Part shown: positions 1 to 11,172 of the stretch, piece by piece | Layout: every line of letters starts with the position of its first letter | Numbering within the stretch: the stretch's first letter is position 1 | NCBI GenBank assembly: GCA_963580285.1 | Contig: OY757021.1 | Span: forward strand, 94,785,221 to 94,849,220 | Direction: 5' to 3' | DNA from: Lucinisca nassula | Taxonomy: Eukaryota; Mollusca; Bivalvia; Lucinida; Lucinidae | DNA length: 64,000 bases | The notes under the pieces: generated by a model | Databases searched by the model: none | What the model was told of the DNA's origin: nothing | What the model saw: the letters and a program-made list of their open reading frames with translations, nothing else | Position numbers and translations under genes: made by a program

Positions 1-75
1 GTCTTTAAACCGAGGTCCCGTCTCCAAATGACCTTAGCTGTTGGTGGGACGTAAAACGCAAACACTCACCCACCC
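1..75 (+). repeat. 3' end of a tRNA-headed SINE
   Basis: The segment gives the body and tail of the SINE that is complete at 27744-27905: accgaggtcccgtct, then gaccttagctgttggtggg, then acgtaaaacgcaaacactcac. The tRNA head lies outside the window. A reversed fragment of the same tail is at 36431-36485. Confidence 0.75.
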
Positions 76-319
76 ATGATATGGTTCATGCTGCTGTGAT
101 GTTTCTTGAAAATATTCCGTAGGGTTTATGAGTTTTGGCGCCCAGGTCGCGAACAAAGGCCATCAGCAATACCGTAAAACTCCTAAGATTTTGGACACCA
201 GAAAATGCCCTTATGCTATTCCTTGTAGGGGCATAATCACCTGTTGCTTTCTAGTACAACCAAGCAGAAGTATTTTTAACAACAGTTTTGTGTTAGCATT
301 GTTTGAAATACTTCTGCTG

Positions 320-495
320 ATTCAAGAAAGGCAGTTGTCAATTTGTGGCGAAAGAATGCACTGTACTGGTTGACAGCTTACGTATAAGCCTGCCCCTGAA
401 AAGTGTGGATAGGTAAACTGACCGGCTCAAAAATGACCTAAAATAGTGTTGACTGAGCCATTAAACTCCAGTACAAACAAACAAACAAACAAGTT
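320..495 (+). repeat. 3' half of a tRNA-headed SINE
   Basis: It matches, in the opposite orientation, the body of the SINE at 12305-12612: gattcaagaaaggcagttgtc, gcgaaagaatgca, a gcctgcccctg block, then gtgttgactgagccattaaac and a (caaa)n tail. No A or B box remains, so this is a 5'-truncated copy. Confidence 0.7.
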
Positions 496-539
496 ACCAC
501 TGAATTGCATTTATTTTCAACTTTGCAGTAGGATAAAAA

Positions 540-800
540 TGAATGCAATACTGTTGTATCTGTTGAGTTACCGCAGTCTTGCATTCAAGTTTCTTGCTGG
601 AAAGGCAAACATAAAAATGCAATACAGTTGTATGTAGAGTTACTGCAGTGTTGCATTATCTGAAAAGAACTATATGTGAATGCAATACTGTTGTATCTAG
701 AGTTACTGCAGTGTTGCAAAAAATAAAAAATAGAAAAATAAAAAATAAATAAATGCAATAGTGTTGTATCTACAGATACTGCAGTATTGCATTCCGAAAT
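540..800. repeat. Four tandem copies of a small imperfect hairpin
   Basis: A unit of about 70 bases recurs near 545, 607, 683 and 754. Each starts tgcaatactgttgtatc and ends ctgcagtgttgca. The two ends are imperfect inverted complements, so every unit can fold back. A fifth half-unit (gagttactgcagtcttgc) lies at 938-958. No protein is supported here. Confidence 0.6.
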
Positions 801-2177
801 ACTGGTCGTTGAGATACAACTTTTTTTCAATTTCAAATATCTTGAAAATGGTTTATCAAAGGACCACAAGATTTTTACAGGATGTGTATGATTAACAATT
901 ATTTTCATTTCTGCAAAAAACTCATTTTCACCAAAACACGGAGTTACTGCAGTCTTGCGCTGAGGGGACGACATGTGGAGACTGATTGTCAGCTACATAA
1001 AGACAGACGGGACACTTTTCTCAAGACACAAGCTGCAAGGGAAGCCACAGTTCAAGATTGGAGACACTGAAATAAACTACAACAGTACTCCCAAGATTCT
1101 CGGAATCACCCTAGATGAGCAGCTGAACTTCGATGCCCATACACAAATCATGACTAAGAAAACCAGCAATGCATTGAAGATCATCAGGGAGGTGAAAGGA
1201 ATCGGGAAAGTATCCACAAGAAAACTGCTTCACTTGTATGTCTCCATGGTGCGTCCTATCATGCCGTATGGATCAGTTATCTGGCAGGGTAGCAAGTTCA
1301 CCAGCAGGCTATCAACCATACAGCGAAAGGCACTATGTTTATGCCTTGGGTTGCCCGGGACCGCTGGAACAGAAGCTGTGGAAGTAGCATCAGGCATACC
1401 TCCCCTGGACTTGCACTTTAGACAGACAAGCATACGAGAACTAGCTAGCATACAAGCTAAATCAACAAGACAGCCCATAAAGATGCTGCTAAACAGCATG
1501 ACAGAAAACGACAACTCCCAAAGCACAGTGCAACTCATTACCTCACCACTCAGACTGGCTCTTACATACGCCAGTGAGATAAAAAAGGAGACAGGAGTCA
1601 ATATCCAGCTCATGGAGGAGGAACCTGAGTATGAAGAGGGAAACATAGGAATGACAGCCAGCGCCCCGCAATATTGAGGTAGGTTAGGCTCATCCAAGAC
1701 TCGCACAAGCGACCAACAGGAGCAAGGAAAAGAACTTCTACTGGACTTTATGATGGAATCCCCAGAAGGAACAACTTTTGCCTTCACAGATGGTAGCTGC
1801 CTCACAAATCCAGGCCCATGTGGGGCAGTTATCTTCGATGACCATCTACAGCCAGTACGTCTGAAAAGACCAGTGACCAGAAGAGGATCAATATTGCTGG
1901 GTGAACTGGTTGCAGTCCTCATTACCCTTGAATATATGGTACAACAACTGACAACCACCACAAGCAGCCTTCTAAAGACTTCAGCGACAGCCAGTCCACA
2001 GTCGGTATTCTCACCCTGAACTGGAAGGACACCAGTTACAGATCTGTTACCAGAGACATCAGAACTGCTATTGATATTCTGCAGCAAGCTGGTACACAAG
2101 GGTAGAAATCAACTGGGCCCCAGGACACAACTCTATAGCTGGAAAGGAGGAGGCGGACCAGGCAATTTTCTACTATT

Positions 2178-2516
2178 CCTCAGGGGCCGAAAAAGTGCCC
2201 CATTCCCAAATGAAAATAGCTTTTATTTTTCCCAATTTAATTAAAAAATTCCCAAATTGATGAGAGAAAAAAATCAACACAAAGAAACATCTTCTGAGAC
2301 ACTGCATTGCTAACTGAAACTTCAAACAGTCATTTCTGAAACATTAGACCAGTAAACAGTCACAGAAGAAAGATATGGTTGCTTGAATGAAGCAGTAATT
2401 CTTGTTCCCAAGTTCACCACTTTTGTCTGTAATTTCCCAAATTTAATAATTTTCTTGCTATTTTCCTCAATTTAAGTCCGGGGCCTTTTCCCAAAATACC
2501 TGGATAAAGCCCTGCG
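2178..2516. mobile_element. Possible small TIR element inside the LINE relic
   Basis: The LINE is interrupted by a segment beginning caggggccgaaaaagtgccc and ending, on the other strand, cagggctttatccagg. CAGGG ends suggest a hAT-type miniature element. I see no convincing 8-bp duplication, so the call is weak. Confidence 0.35.
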
Positions 2517-2519
2517 GAC

Positions 2520-2790
2520 AGGCTTGTCCACTGACCGTTCCAAGGCGGCTCTTTTGTGGCAATTTATTTATGTTGTTGTTTGTTACTTACTGTGTGTATC
2601 ACTTGTGTCTTTTGGTTTTGGATGGCCATATGGCCATTTTGTGGGAAAGTAACTGTCCTTATGGCCTTCCTTTGTTTAGGTTTCCATTATGGTCTGGTCG
2701 CTTAATGTTTGTATTTCTTTCCCTTTGGTGTCTTTTATGGGTGGAGTAAGTTAATTGTATCAATTCCTGATCTTTGTTTTACTTCTACTT
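2520..2790 (+). repeat. Dispersed repeat shared with 22095-22265
   Basis: Words such as ggccattttgtgggaaagt and ccctttggtgtct recur as reverse complements at 22095-22265 in bora intron 1. It fills the rest of the gap in the LINE relic. No coding potential is supported. Confidence 0.5.
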
Positions 2791-3872
2791 TGCTAAGGAG
2801 GCTGCATAAGAGGCCAGTAACTTTCCAGAAGGAAGCGCATCAGCATCACCTGCTGACGTTTAAGTGGCAAGCCAAGCCCACTTAAAGACACTGTGGCAAC
2901 AACGATGGGACATGACAGATGTGGGGAGGGTCTTTCATCAGTACTGTCCATCAGTAGAGACCAAGAGACCCTTTGACCAGCCATCCAGAGAATCCTTTGG
3001 TATGATTCTACAGCTACAAACCGGCTATAGTCAACTCAATGATTACAAATCCAAGCTTGGGCAAACTCAAACCAACCTCTGCCAGTGTGGTCAAGTTGAG
3101 GACACAGATCACTTTCTATTACACTGTCCACTTCAAGAGACCCATCGAAAGATCATGGAGCGCAACCTTGGACAGAGACTCGGCTTATACCACCTAGACA
3201 TGCAGGAGCTGCTTGGATCCAGTGACAATGAGAACATTCCAGAATACAGAGACACCATCAGATGGGAGCTAGTTGAATACATCAGGGCCACAGGAAGATT
3301 CACCTTTGCCCCGGCGCCTCCCTCAAGTCCGTGACGGATATTCTGTCATCCATGAACATTACATTTGAGAACAGTTACCCTAGTGAAGAAGAATTACAAC
3401 AGAGATGCAGTACATTGGAGACCTTTGTGCCATAGAGGCCTTGAATAGCGGATAGGGGAACCAGACGCCACGCTGTCAATTTATCCGAAATTGCCAAAAT
3501 GAACCGGAAGTTCCGAAAATGATTTTTGTGGCCCGGAAACCTGAAAAAAAGTAAGATTGGGTTTGGCGGTAAACTATTAGAGCCGGAAACACAGGCTATA
3601 AGTCAGAAACCGATCGGCCAGAAAGTCTCGAAATGGACCACAATGTGTGAAAAAAAAAAAGGACCGAACGACACAAAATGCGAAAAAAAATCCACTGTGT
3701 GATTTTTTTCTCGCCCCTTGAATTTTGATGAGTCATCTTGCCAAAAAAATGCGAGAATATCGTGAAATTGCCCCAGAAAATGATACCTGCATTGAGGGAC
3801 AGGGCTTGAGATGTCACTTCATCTCAGTGTCGGGTAAAAGTCCACCAAAATTGGAAGCAAAGTCTCTAAAAT

Positions 3873-5477
3873 GGTCGGGTATAAAAGCCAAGGCCGCGCC
3901 GGGCCGGGCCTGCCAAAAATTTTATTTTTAGTCTCTAGGTACAAGTAAGATATATATTTTGGTGAATGTCGGATTAAATTGTTATAAATTAGATATGTTA
4001 TAACTACAAGTAGTTTCACTTATCTACATTGCTTATTTATCTTTTAATAACTGTTTTCCGAAACCCAGGGGTATAAAAGCCAAGGCGGCGAAAAGGTATT
4101 GGCAATTCCGAATTTCTTTCAAATTCATCGGTTAAATTACTTCTTTTTGGCCTTATGATATTTGAATTTGATTATACTTATTATGTGTTCGTGATTAAAT
4201 CATATATATTCACCAGAATCACCTTAATTGATCGAATTTCTTATTTTATTTTTGTTTCTATTTTTAGAATTACCTTATTACAGGAAACGACCGAAAAGGA
4301 CCGAAAAGGAGGGCACACAACGACCGAAATGATCCGAATCGAATGGCGACCCATGTTGTTAAGTGACATCAGACCGTTATCCCAGTGGACAAAGTTTGTA
4401 TATGCGACGTTGTTTCAATGATTGGTCAAGGACTCCAGGGTTTTACGACGTTGATTCGATGTCGTTAAAACGACACTGGGATACTTTGTAAGGGAAATAA
4501 ACAATCTTGTCCACCAAACTTTTTTTCTAGAAAAAAAGTTTCATAAAAAATGTTCCCAGCAGGCACTCCACGTTGAATCAAGGTTTAAACAACGTTGTGT
4601 GCCTGCATGGTTCTGTTTACTTTTTTACTGCCAGTAGGAGCTCTGTACTGACTGATGTTCAGGAGGACGCGGGTTCGATACCTGCTGAGGTCGGCAGCCT
4701 TCTTTCGTGGAGATTGAACATGAAATATTTTCTTCAGTCATTCACTCCCTTCCACTGATTCAAGAAGGGCAGTGGTCAGTTTTTTGCGAAAGAATGTGCA
4801 CACTCATTTATAAGGAAACAATGGACCAGGACAACTCGTTCTAATTTTTAATTTCTACATCCATCACACATCCACAGTAAGCTGTCTGAATGAAGCATAT
4901 TAATAAGCAATAATAATACAATAGGTAAGTATCAAAACATAATTAATGTCTAAAACATGATTAAGAAATGTGATGAGTTTCATAAAGCTCTATCTTTAGT
5001 TCCTACCATTCAGATAGTATATTTAAATGCCCTTATCATTTATCTGACATTGCCATCCGTTGCGGTTCATTACGACGTGGCGTACATAAAACCACCAAAA
5101 TACAATTATTACAGATACTAAAGGGAATTGACTGGAATTATAACAATAAAAGGTTTAGAAAAATTTTTTTGGGGGTTGTCATGTACATTTTTTCACACAT
5201 CCATGTCTATTTCATTCAAATTCGATCAAAACATACGATAAAAACCGCCTTGGCTTTTATACCCCTAAAAAATTGCAAAATTGCAATAAAACAAAAATTA
5301 GGGCACCAAAAAGAACAAAAACTATGCTGAGTATCACATTTGATATAATTAACATTATCATATTATAATTTACCACTAACATTTCTTCTTCGGTTAGAAT
5401 TCCAAAAAATAAAATCTTCGAATCGGCAATTTTTGGCTCGGCCCAGCCCGGCGCGGCCTTGGCTTTTATACCCGACC
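3873..5477. mobile_element. 1.6 kb TIR element with perfect 9-bp target duplication
   Basis: The left end reads GGTCGGGTATAAAAGCC and the right end is its reverse complement. The inverted match continues imperfectly for about 50 bases through a GC-rich ccgcgccgggc block into an AT-rich stretch. Both sides are flanked by ctctaaaat (3864-3872 and 5478-5486), inside a SINE whose intact sequence is known from other copies, so the borders are secure. A second inner inverted pair (gggtataaaagccaaggcgg near 4069 and its complement near 5249) lies within. Nothing encodes a transposase. Nine-base duplications are typical of Mutator-like elements, so non-autonomous MULE is the best guess. Confidence 0.85.
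4620..4800 (+). repeat. Degraded tRNA-headed SINE inside the 1.6 kb element
   Basis: A B-box-like gcgggttcgatacc follows a decayed A-box region. Then come gtcggcagccttctttcgtgg, tgattcaagaagggcagtgg and gcgaaagaatgtg, as in the copy at 12305-12612. The tail is lost. Confidence 0.65.
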
Positions 5478-5535
5478 CTCTAAAATGACCTATACAGTGT
5501 TTACGGGGACGTTAAACCTCAAATCAAACAAAATT

Positions 5536-6265
5536 TAATACAGAACTACAGAGGCCGAATATTGTTGGGGCGAAACAAATTGCAGATTCAAAACGAATAA
5601 AAAGTCATCTTCAATCATTTTCAAATCTGATACTGACGTTAATATTGAGCCAGATTATTTACTCTGTAAGATTTCAATTTCTAGATAGGGAAATATTTCA
5701 TGCAGCCTCACTTTCCATCGTTTCTTTCGCCGAGGACGCTTTTTGTTTTCCACCGTCGGCCATTTTCCTTTCTTTGATGCACAACTGCTGATTTTAATAA
5801 AATAAAATAATAAGATAATTAAAGCATATAAAATTACTTTTTGAAGTCATATGCTTAAATGAAAAATTTCTAACATTATATATGTGTCATTATAGTTTGA
5901 AAATATGTATCTAATTTTTTTTATTCGCTCTTTTACAAAAATAATTTTGAGGCGGACATTATGCTAAGTAGGGGAAGCCAAAGCGATTGGACAAACTTCG
6001 AAGCGGGCATTCAAATAGTCTAAGAAAATAAACAAGTCTAGACACATTGTTGCTTTCAAAGCTCATGTAAACTCTTCAATGACTTTTAAATCATTGAGTT
6101 TTAATGGTCAACTAAGGCAGTAAATAACAACAGACTGGTAGAAAAAGTAAGAAAAGATGAAGAAAACTGAAATATAAAAAAGAAGAAAAAATAATAGAAA
6201 AAAGACAGGCAAGGTATTCCACCCCATCCAGTGACTATTCTATTCTTTTTTTTTTTTCAGCTATT
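5536..6265. other. AT-rich stretch with nothing recognised
   Basis: Low-complexity AT-rich DNA ending in poly-T at about 6245-6275. I see no exon, RNA gene or repeat border here. Confidence 0.5.
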
Positions 6266-7182
6266 TTTTTTTTCAGCTTAGTTTAGCCACCCAATCAACT
6301 GAGATAATGGGGTCTCACTATAAAGCGACAAGAAGCGTCAAGAAGCGACTAGAAGCGTCAAGAAGCGACAAGAAGCGTCATGATCATATTCCATTCGAAA
6401 TATACATTCCTATATTAGATTTTTTATGAATTCATAAATAAATTAAGTATTTCAAAGGATCAGGTTTGAATAGTTCCAGAAATATTGCATTTTCTTGTGT
6501 AAAATAAAAAATAAAAATCGCGTGCGTAACCACGTTCGGTTGAGAAAAAGCGACAAGAAAATGTTGTGACTGACAAAGAGTAAATGTCATATATAAGTCT
6601 TGTTTTTCTCGAATTGAAGTCATATATATTTATGTCTCTTATATGCAATATGTATTAAAGGCATTGAAATATGTAGAAGACTAACATGATGCAAGAAGAA
6701 AGGCAAACCGCACAAGCATCTTGAGTGGTGAAAAAGCGACATGAAGAAATTACGGTGCGATTTGAGTGCTAGAAAAAGCGACAAGAAGATTTTTCACAGT
6801 TGAAGCGATAACAAGAAGCGTCATGAAGTGTATGGAACATATTATGGTATGCATTTTATGCATAAAATCCGTAGTAGACGCACCATGGGGTACGAAAGCA
6901 TGCAAACCGCCCGATAAAATAAGTTCTGAATAAGCGACACGAAACTTCATGAGTCCATGAAAAAGCGACAAGAAGGTTAAATGGCGACTACACAAAGATG
7001 AAGAACCATCAAAATCATATATCCATTTCAGGCATTAAATTGCAAAGTAGATAATCAGCTGGTAAGAAAAAAAATGAAAAAAAAAAAAAAAAAAAACGCA
7101 CAATAACGTCGAGAGCTGAAACACGGTCCCCGAGCTAAAAAGGCGACAAGCATCACGAAAACACGCCTATATAATTTTGACC

Positions 7183-7352
7183 TGAGCCTCGCTCGGCTCA
7201 CATGTGAGACGCTAAGTTCTGCAACGGACAGGGCTTGAGATGTCATTTCATCTCAATCTCGGGTAAAAATCCCACAAAATTGGAAGCAACGTCTCCAAAA
7301 TGACCTATACAGTGTTGACGGGGACGTTAAACCTCAAATCAAACAAACAAAA
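7183..7352 (+). repeat. Chimeric SINE fragment
   Basis: Bases 7183-7225 match the body next to the tRNA head of the SINE at 15203-15430 (gagcctcgctcggctcac, gtgagacgct, agttctgcaacgg). They run straight into the family-A SINE body at 7226 (acagggcttgagatgtcat) and its gacgttaaacctcaaatc tail. A piece of the cacgaaaacacgcctata TIR element sits just before it at about 7155-7178. Confidence 0.65.
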
Positions 7353-8194
7353 CCCACAACAAATCTTTTTAGGAAAAAAAAGAAAGAAATATCTCAAATT
7401 AGTGCACTTATTTGTTACTATATAAGAAAGAGAAAAAAGAGAGGAACGAAAGAAAGAAATAAAGAAAATGAAAATAAAGGAAGGAAAAGAAAGAAATTGG
7501 CGGTGCCATGAAGAAATACACGCTAATTGATTTTATCAGTTTCATAGCCCGCAAGCCATTGAGTAATTCAACTTAAATTACTCAAACTGAGTAAAAGTAA
7601 TTAACGATTTCGGCCGTGATATATTTTCGGGTCAGTATAAAACGCAGCACTTTAGTGCAGCTATATTAAAAATATAGGAAAATGCAGCCAATAAGGAAAT
7701 CATAGGTAATGCAGCTATTATAGAAAACAGTATAAAATGCAGCTGCATATGCAGCCAATATTTAATATATAGTGTAGAATTCACTTTTCGCTTTTCAGTT
7801 AAAATTATCTTATATTTTCATACATCTGCTCAAAACATAGATTGTGAGAACCGCCTCGGCGAGGCTGTTCTAACCAGTACCCACAATCTATGTTTTACCC
7901 ACAATCTATGTTTTTGAGCAGAAATATGAAGACTAATGTACACATCTGAAAACCATTTTAGCTATATAAATGTTGGGTTTAATGGGATCAAAATTAAATA
8001 GACATGTTCTTGTTATGTCTTGATGAACCTGGGACTCTCCATCTTTGTGTTGTTTGAATAAAGATCGCGGTTTAAACTGATGCCTAAGCCCCAGTTTATA
8101 TTGAGAAAACGGGGGTTTAGTGTAGGGATATAATATTATTTTTCTTATATCTGCTCCTAGACATAGGTTGTGAGTCCTTAATAGAACCGCCTCA

Positions 8195-8495
8195 ATGGTA
8201 TGTTTGTTTGTTAATGTTTGTTTAATTTGAGGTTTAACGTCCCCATCAACACTGTATAGGTCATTTTGGAGACATTGCTTCCAATTTTGTGGGACTTTTA
8301 TCCGACTCTGAGATGAAATATGACATCCCAAGCCCTGCCGCCCAATGAAACCAATAGGGATGTGCTGCTTTGCCTGGACAGGCTTACACGTAGATCCACT
8401 AAGTGGTTTACCAGTACTCCGGTTTCATATCTGCGTGGAAACATCATGCAGCCGATCTATTTCTTCAAGCACTGTTGAGCGGGGGTCGAGCGTAA
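8195..8495 (-). repeat. Family-A SINE, left arm of foldback
   Basis: Reverse copy: tail taatttgaggtttaacgtcc, body block gtgggacttttatccgac, and 5' end near ttgagcgggggtcgag. Its mirror at 11955-12245 lies at the matching place in the other arm, so the arms were duplicated after this SINE inserted. Confidence 0.8.
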
Positions 8496-9419
8496 CGGTA
8501 TATAACGTCAAACAAGAATGCTCTCAAACTGGACGTATCTTGGCAATAAGAATAAGAAATAGAAAAGAACAAAATAAAGAGAACATATCAACTTCATTTT
8601 TAGCTTGTAAATACAAAAATGCATAATATGAGAAAACATATGGAAAAAACCTAACAGTTACATTTGAGCAATCACACAAGATTATATCCTCTAAGCGGTT
8701 GTCAGTACTCGTTTGCGGCCGGTTTCAGCTCTGCGTGGATACATCATGCAGCCCCATCTATTTCTTCAAGCCCCAATTATATAAATCCATGTACCAGAAA
8801 CCCCAAAACGGGTATTTGGCAAACAATATAGGCCCAGATCAGATGCCGCAGAACATGGCCTCTGATCAGGTCTTACATTGTTTGCAAAAAGGAAAGGCCC
8901 ATCACGTGAACAAGTCTGTGAAATATAGACCCCACTAAACCCCATTTTATATAGAGAAAACTGGGGTTTATGGGGTATACATTATTTGCCTTACTTCTGC
9001 TCCAATACATAGGTTGTGAGTACGCGTTAGAACCGCCTCAATGAGGCAGTTCGAATGAGCACCCAAAACCTATGTTTGGAGTTTAAATAAGAAAATTATC
9101 ACAAATTTTCATCAGAAAAATTACCTTTTTTGAGGTTCAAACATTGCACTATATCACACGGATGTTTTCTCGTAATGCATTTTTCTAATAAATTTTGAAG
9201 AAAACACAACCTGACACCCCTGAATTTTGACATGTACTCTTGCTATATATAAGAAGTAAGATTCCATTTGGTACCAGAAGGGTTAAAGTTGTAAATACAA
9301 TATATACAAATATACATGTATAATTTGAGTTAATTTGTATCTCTCAATGCATTGGTCAGTTATAAATTTATTCTGGATTCTTCAACATTCCAAAACCTCT
9401 TGGTTATGAGCAGTTTACT

Positions 9420-9690
9420 GTTCACACACATCCCTAAAGGTGTGAAAAACAGAAGTTTACCTGTACTAATCTGTGTTATGTTTTAACAAGATCACTACTG
9501 TTCACACACATCCCTAAAGGTGTGAAAAACAGAAGTTTACCTGTAGTAATCTGTGTGATGTTTTAACAAGATCGCTGAATAGAGAGTTTTAATAATTTGG
9601 TAATGTGCAGCTCGATTTTCTTCAGATATTTAAGAAGATAATTGGTAATGTGCAGCTCGATTTTCTTCAGATATTTAAGAAGATAATTTT
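9420..9690. repeat. Two adjacent direct duplications in the foldback loop
   Basis: A 76-base unit (gttcacacacatccctaaagg to about gatcactact) occurs twice at about 9420-9570. A 47-base unit (ggtaatgtgcagctcgattt) occurs twice at 9598-9690. The copies are nearly identical, so both duplications look recent. Confidence 0.8.
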
Positions 9691-9927
9691 GGAAAAATTG
9701 AATATGATGTAAAGCAGCATTACGTCCATTCTGTAATCATTAATGTGATTTTTATTGCCTATAATTAATAATGAAAATAGAAATGCAAGATAACATGAGA
9801 ATCAGGAAAGTTAAAGACAAGAGAGAATTACTAAATACCTTCTAGCAAGAATAAAAAAAAAAAGGCACAATACTGATAGACTACGAATTTAAATCAATCT
9901 TGCCAAAAATATTTTATTCACCAATTC

Positions 9928-10077
9928 CATTATTAGGACCACCCCGCTAATAAGACCACTTTTTTAGAAGTCTGGAAAGTGGTCTTAATAGTGGAATTAT
10001 TAGGACCACTCCGCTAATAAGACCACTTTTTAGAAGTCTGGAAAGTGGTCTTAATAGTGGAATTGCACTGTACTTCG
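9928..10077. repeat. Tandem pair of foldback units (AAGACCAC family)
   Basis: Two copies of a unit of about 70 bases, each with aataagaccactttt and its inverted partner gaaagtggtcttaa, end in a cactgta border. The same hairpin family occurs at 31052-31237 and 40396-40512. Confidence 0.65.
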
Positions 10078-10250
10078 GATGAAAATTTCTGATATTTTTT
10101 CATATATCTGCTCAAACATAGATTGTGGAAACTCGCTAGAATCGCCTCGGCAAGTTTGTTCTAATGAGTACCCACAATCTTTGTTTTTTATCTGAAATAA
10201 GAAAAATAATGAATACGTCTGTAAACCCTGAAAGTCAATGCGCGGAAACA

Positions 10251-11172
10251 CTAAGATTTAGTTTTGCATGCCTTGCACAGGAATTTAACATTTGACATAG
10301 ATATATCAAATGGTGCTTTTACAAAGAATTTGTGTAACCAATTTTCGCATCTGTCACACTGAACCATATCATCAAAACATTCTGGTAAATTGCATATACA
10401 ATAATTCTGAATTTTGATTATTTTGTCTTTCTTCTTCCTTCGCCGTCTTATCGTTTTAGATGTAAGCGGAAATTCTGAAATTTTGTTATTTTCATTGTAA
10501 AAGATGGGTCCTTAGTTTATTTGAATCAAATATCAGCTCAAAGCATAATTTCTGTCTAAAACAAAATAAGTTACAAATGCTATGGCTTACCGGCCCCGAT
10601 AGATCAGTTGGTAGAGTGTCCGCTCCGGGGAACGGGAGGTCTCGGGTTCGATCCCGGGCCGCGACATACCAAAGTCGTTAAAAATGGTACTAGCTGCTCC
10701 TCGTTTGGCACTCAGATTTACGGGGTAGAGCTAGGACTGGTCGATCCAGTGTCAGGATAATGTGACTGGGTGTGGTATCATGTAATGTGTCTGGGGCATG
10801 ATACTTCAGTGAGGCAGCACTATAAACGTGAGCATCGAGCTCCCTGTCGCAACCAGACACCGTCGTGATATGACTGAAAAATTGTTGAAAGCGACGTTAA
10901 ACCCGAATTCACACACACACACACACACAAATGCTATGGCATACAGCCCACAGTCAACGCTATTATTTTGCTTCATTACTTCATTACTGAAATTTCATTT
11001 TTTCCCGGCCATAAATTTGAGAAAGCTGGATTTTTAAACCATCTGGTATTATACGTTCATCCTTTCGTTCCGACCCTAAACTATCTAGTAAATAAATATT
11101 GCCCCTTTGATAAATTGTGGCTACCCAATGATCATTATGTATATGGTGAACTTGACAGGCTGGTGAAACCAC
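10251..11172 (-). pseudogene. Broken Ulp1-type cysteine protease with C-terminal PHD-like finger
   Basis: Read on the - strand, 11172-10984 gives N-D-H-W-V-A-T-I-Y and N-I-Y-L-L-D-S-L-G-S, the His and Asp blocks of C48 (Ulp1/SENP-type) peptidases. Around 10975-10930 comes Q-N-N-S-V-D-C-G-L-Y-A-I-A-F, with the oxyanion Gln and the catalytic Cys. All four active-site positions are thus recognisable. An 8-base tandem duplication (gtaatgaa twice) throws the frame between the Asp and Cys blocks. A SINE at 10587-10926 then cuts the gene just after A-I-A-F. Beyond it, 10450-10251 gives a basic R-R-R-R-K-K-K-D-K stretch and a PHD-like finger: C-I-C, M-V-Q-C-D-R-C-E-N-W-L-H-K-F-F, F-L-C-K-A-C, then a stop at 10251. 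The Cys expected after the His is Phe. Ulp1 domains are carried by some plant MULEs. Here the gene is dead and lies in a foldback loop, so a transposon accessory protein is the likely origin; the substrate is unknown. Confidence 0.8.
10587..10926 (+). mobile_element. Complete tRNA-headed SINE with 14-bp target duplication
   Basis: The A box is within tagatcagttggtagagtg and the B box is gggttcgatcccg. A 210-base body follows, with the tail gcgacgttaaacccgaattc and an (ac)n end. The target duplication acaaatgctatggc is at 10573-10586 and 10927-10940. It interrupts the protease relic within its A-I-A-F codons. Confidence 0.93.

Larger units (their letters stand above)
965..3440 (+). pseudogene. 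Broken non-LTR retrotransposon: RT end, RNase H, CCHC-like tail
   Basis: Three blocks in order form the back half of a Jockey/I-type LINE ORF2. Block 973-1677 is the RT thumb and connection (P-K-I-L-G-I-T-L-D-E-Q-L, then A-R-P-I-M-P-Y-G-S-V-I-W-Q-like text). Block 1750-2165 is an RNase H domain: F-T-D-G-S with the first catalytic Asp, G-E-L-V-A-V with the Glu, D-S-Q-S, and W-A-P-G-H-N after a frameshift. Block 2864-3334 is the C-terminal tail with C-Q-C-G-x-V-E-D-T-D-H-F-L-L-H-C-P, a typical Cys/His motif of these elements. Stops at 1675 and about 2018, frameshifts and a 620-base insertion between blocks 2 and 3 show it is dead. The RT catalytic YADD region and the endonuclease are missing, so it is 5' truncated. 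This is no host gene. Confidence 0.85.
3787..5535 (+). repeat. Family-A SINE split in two by a transposon
   Basis: Bases 3787-3872 carry acagggcttgagatgtcac and the block ending gtctctaaaat. Bases 5487-5535 resume with gacctatacagtg and the tail ggggacgttaaacctcaaat. Removing 3873-5477 plus one copy of ctctaaaat restores the normal SINE body seen at 18566-18880. Confidence 0.85.

Noticed and set aside
1230..2099. 289-residue frame on the - strand over the LINE relic
   Set aside because: Complement shadow of RT/RNase H coding sequence; no family motif.
10908..10930. (AC)n as an independent microsatellite of interest
   Set aside because: It is the 3' tail of the SINE at 10587-10926.
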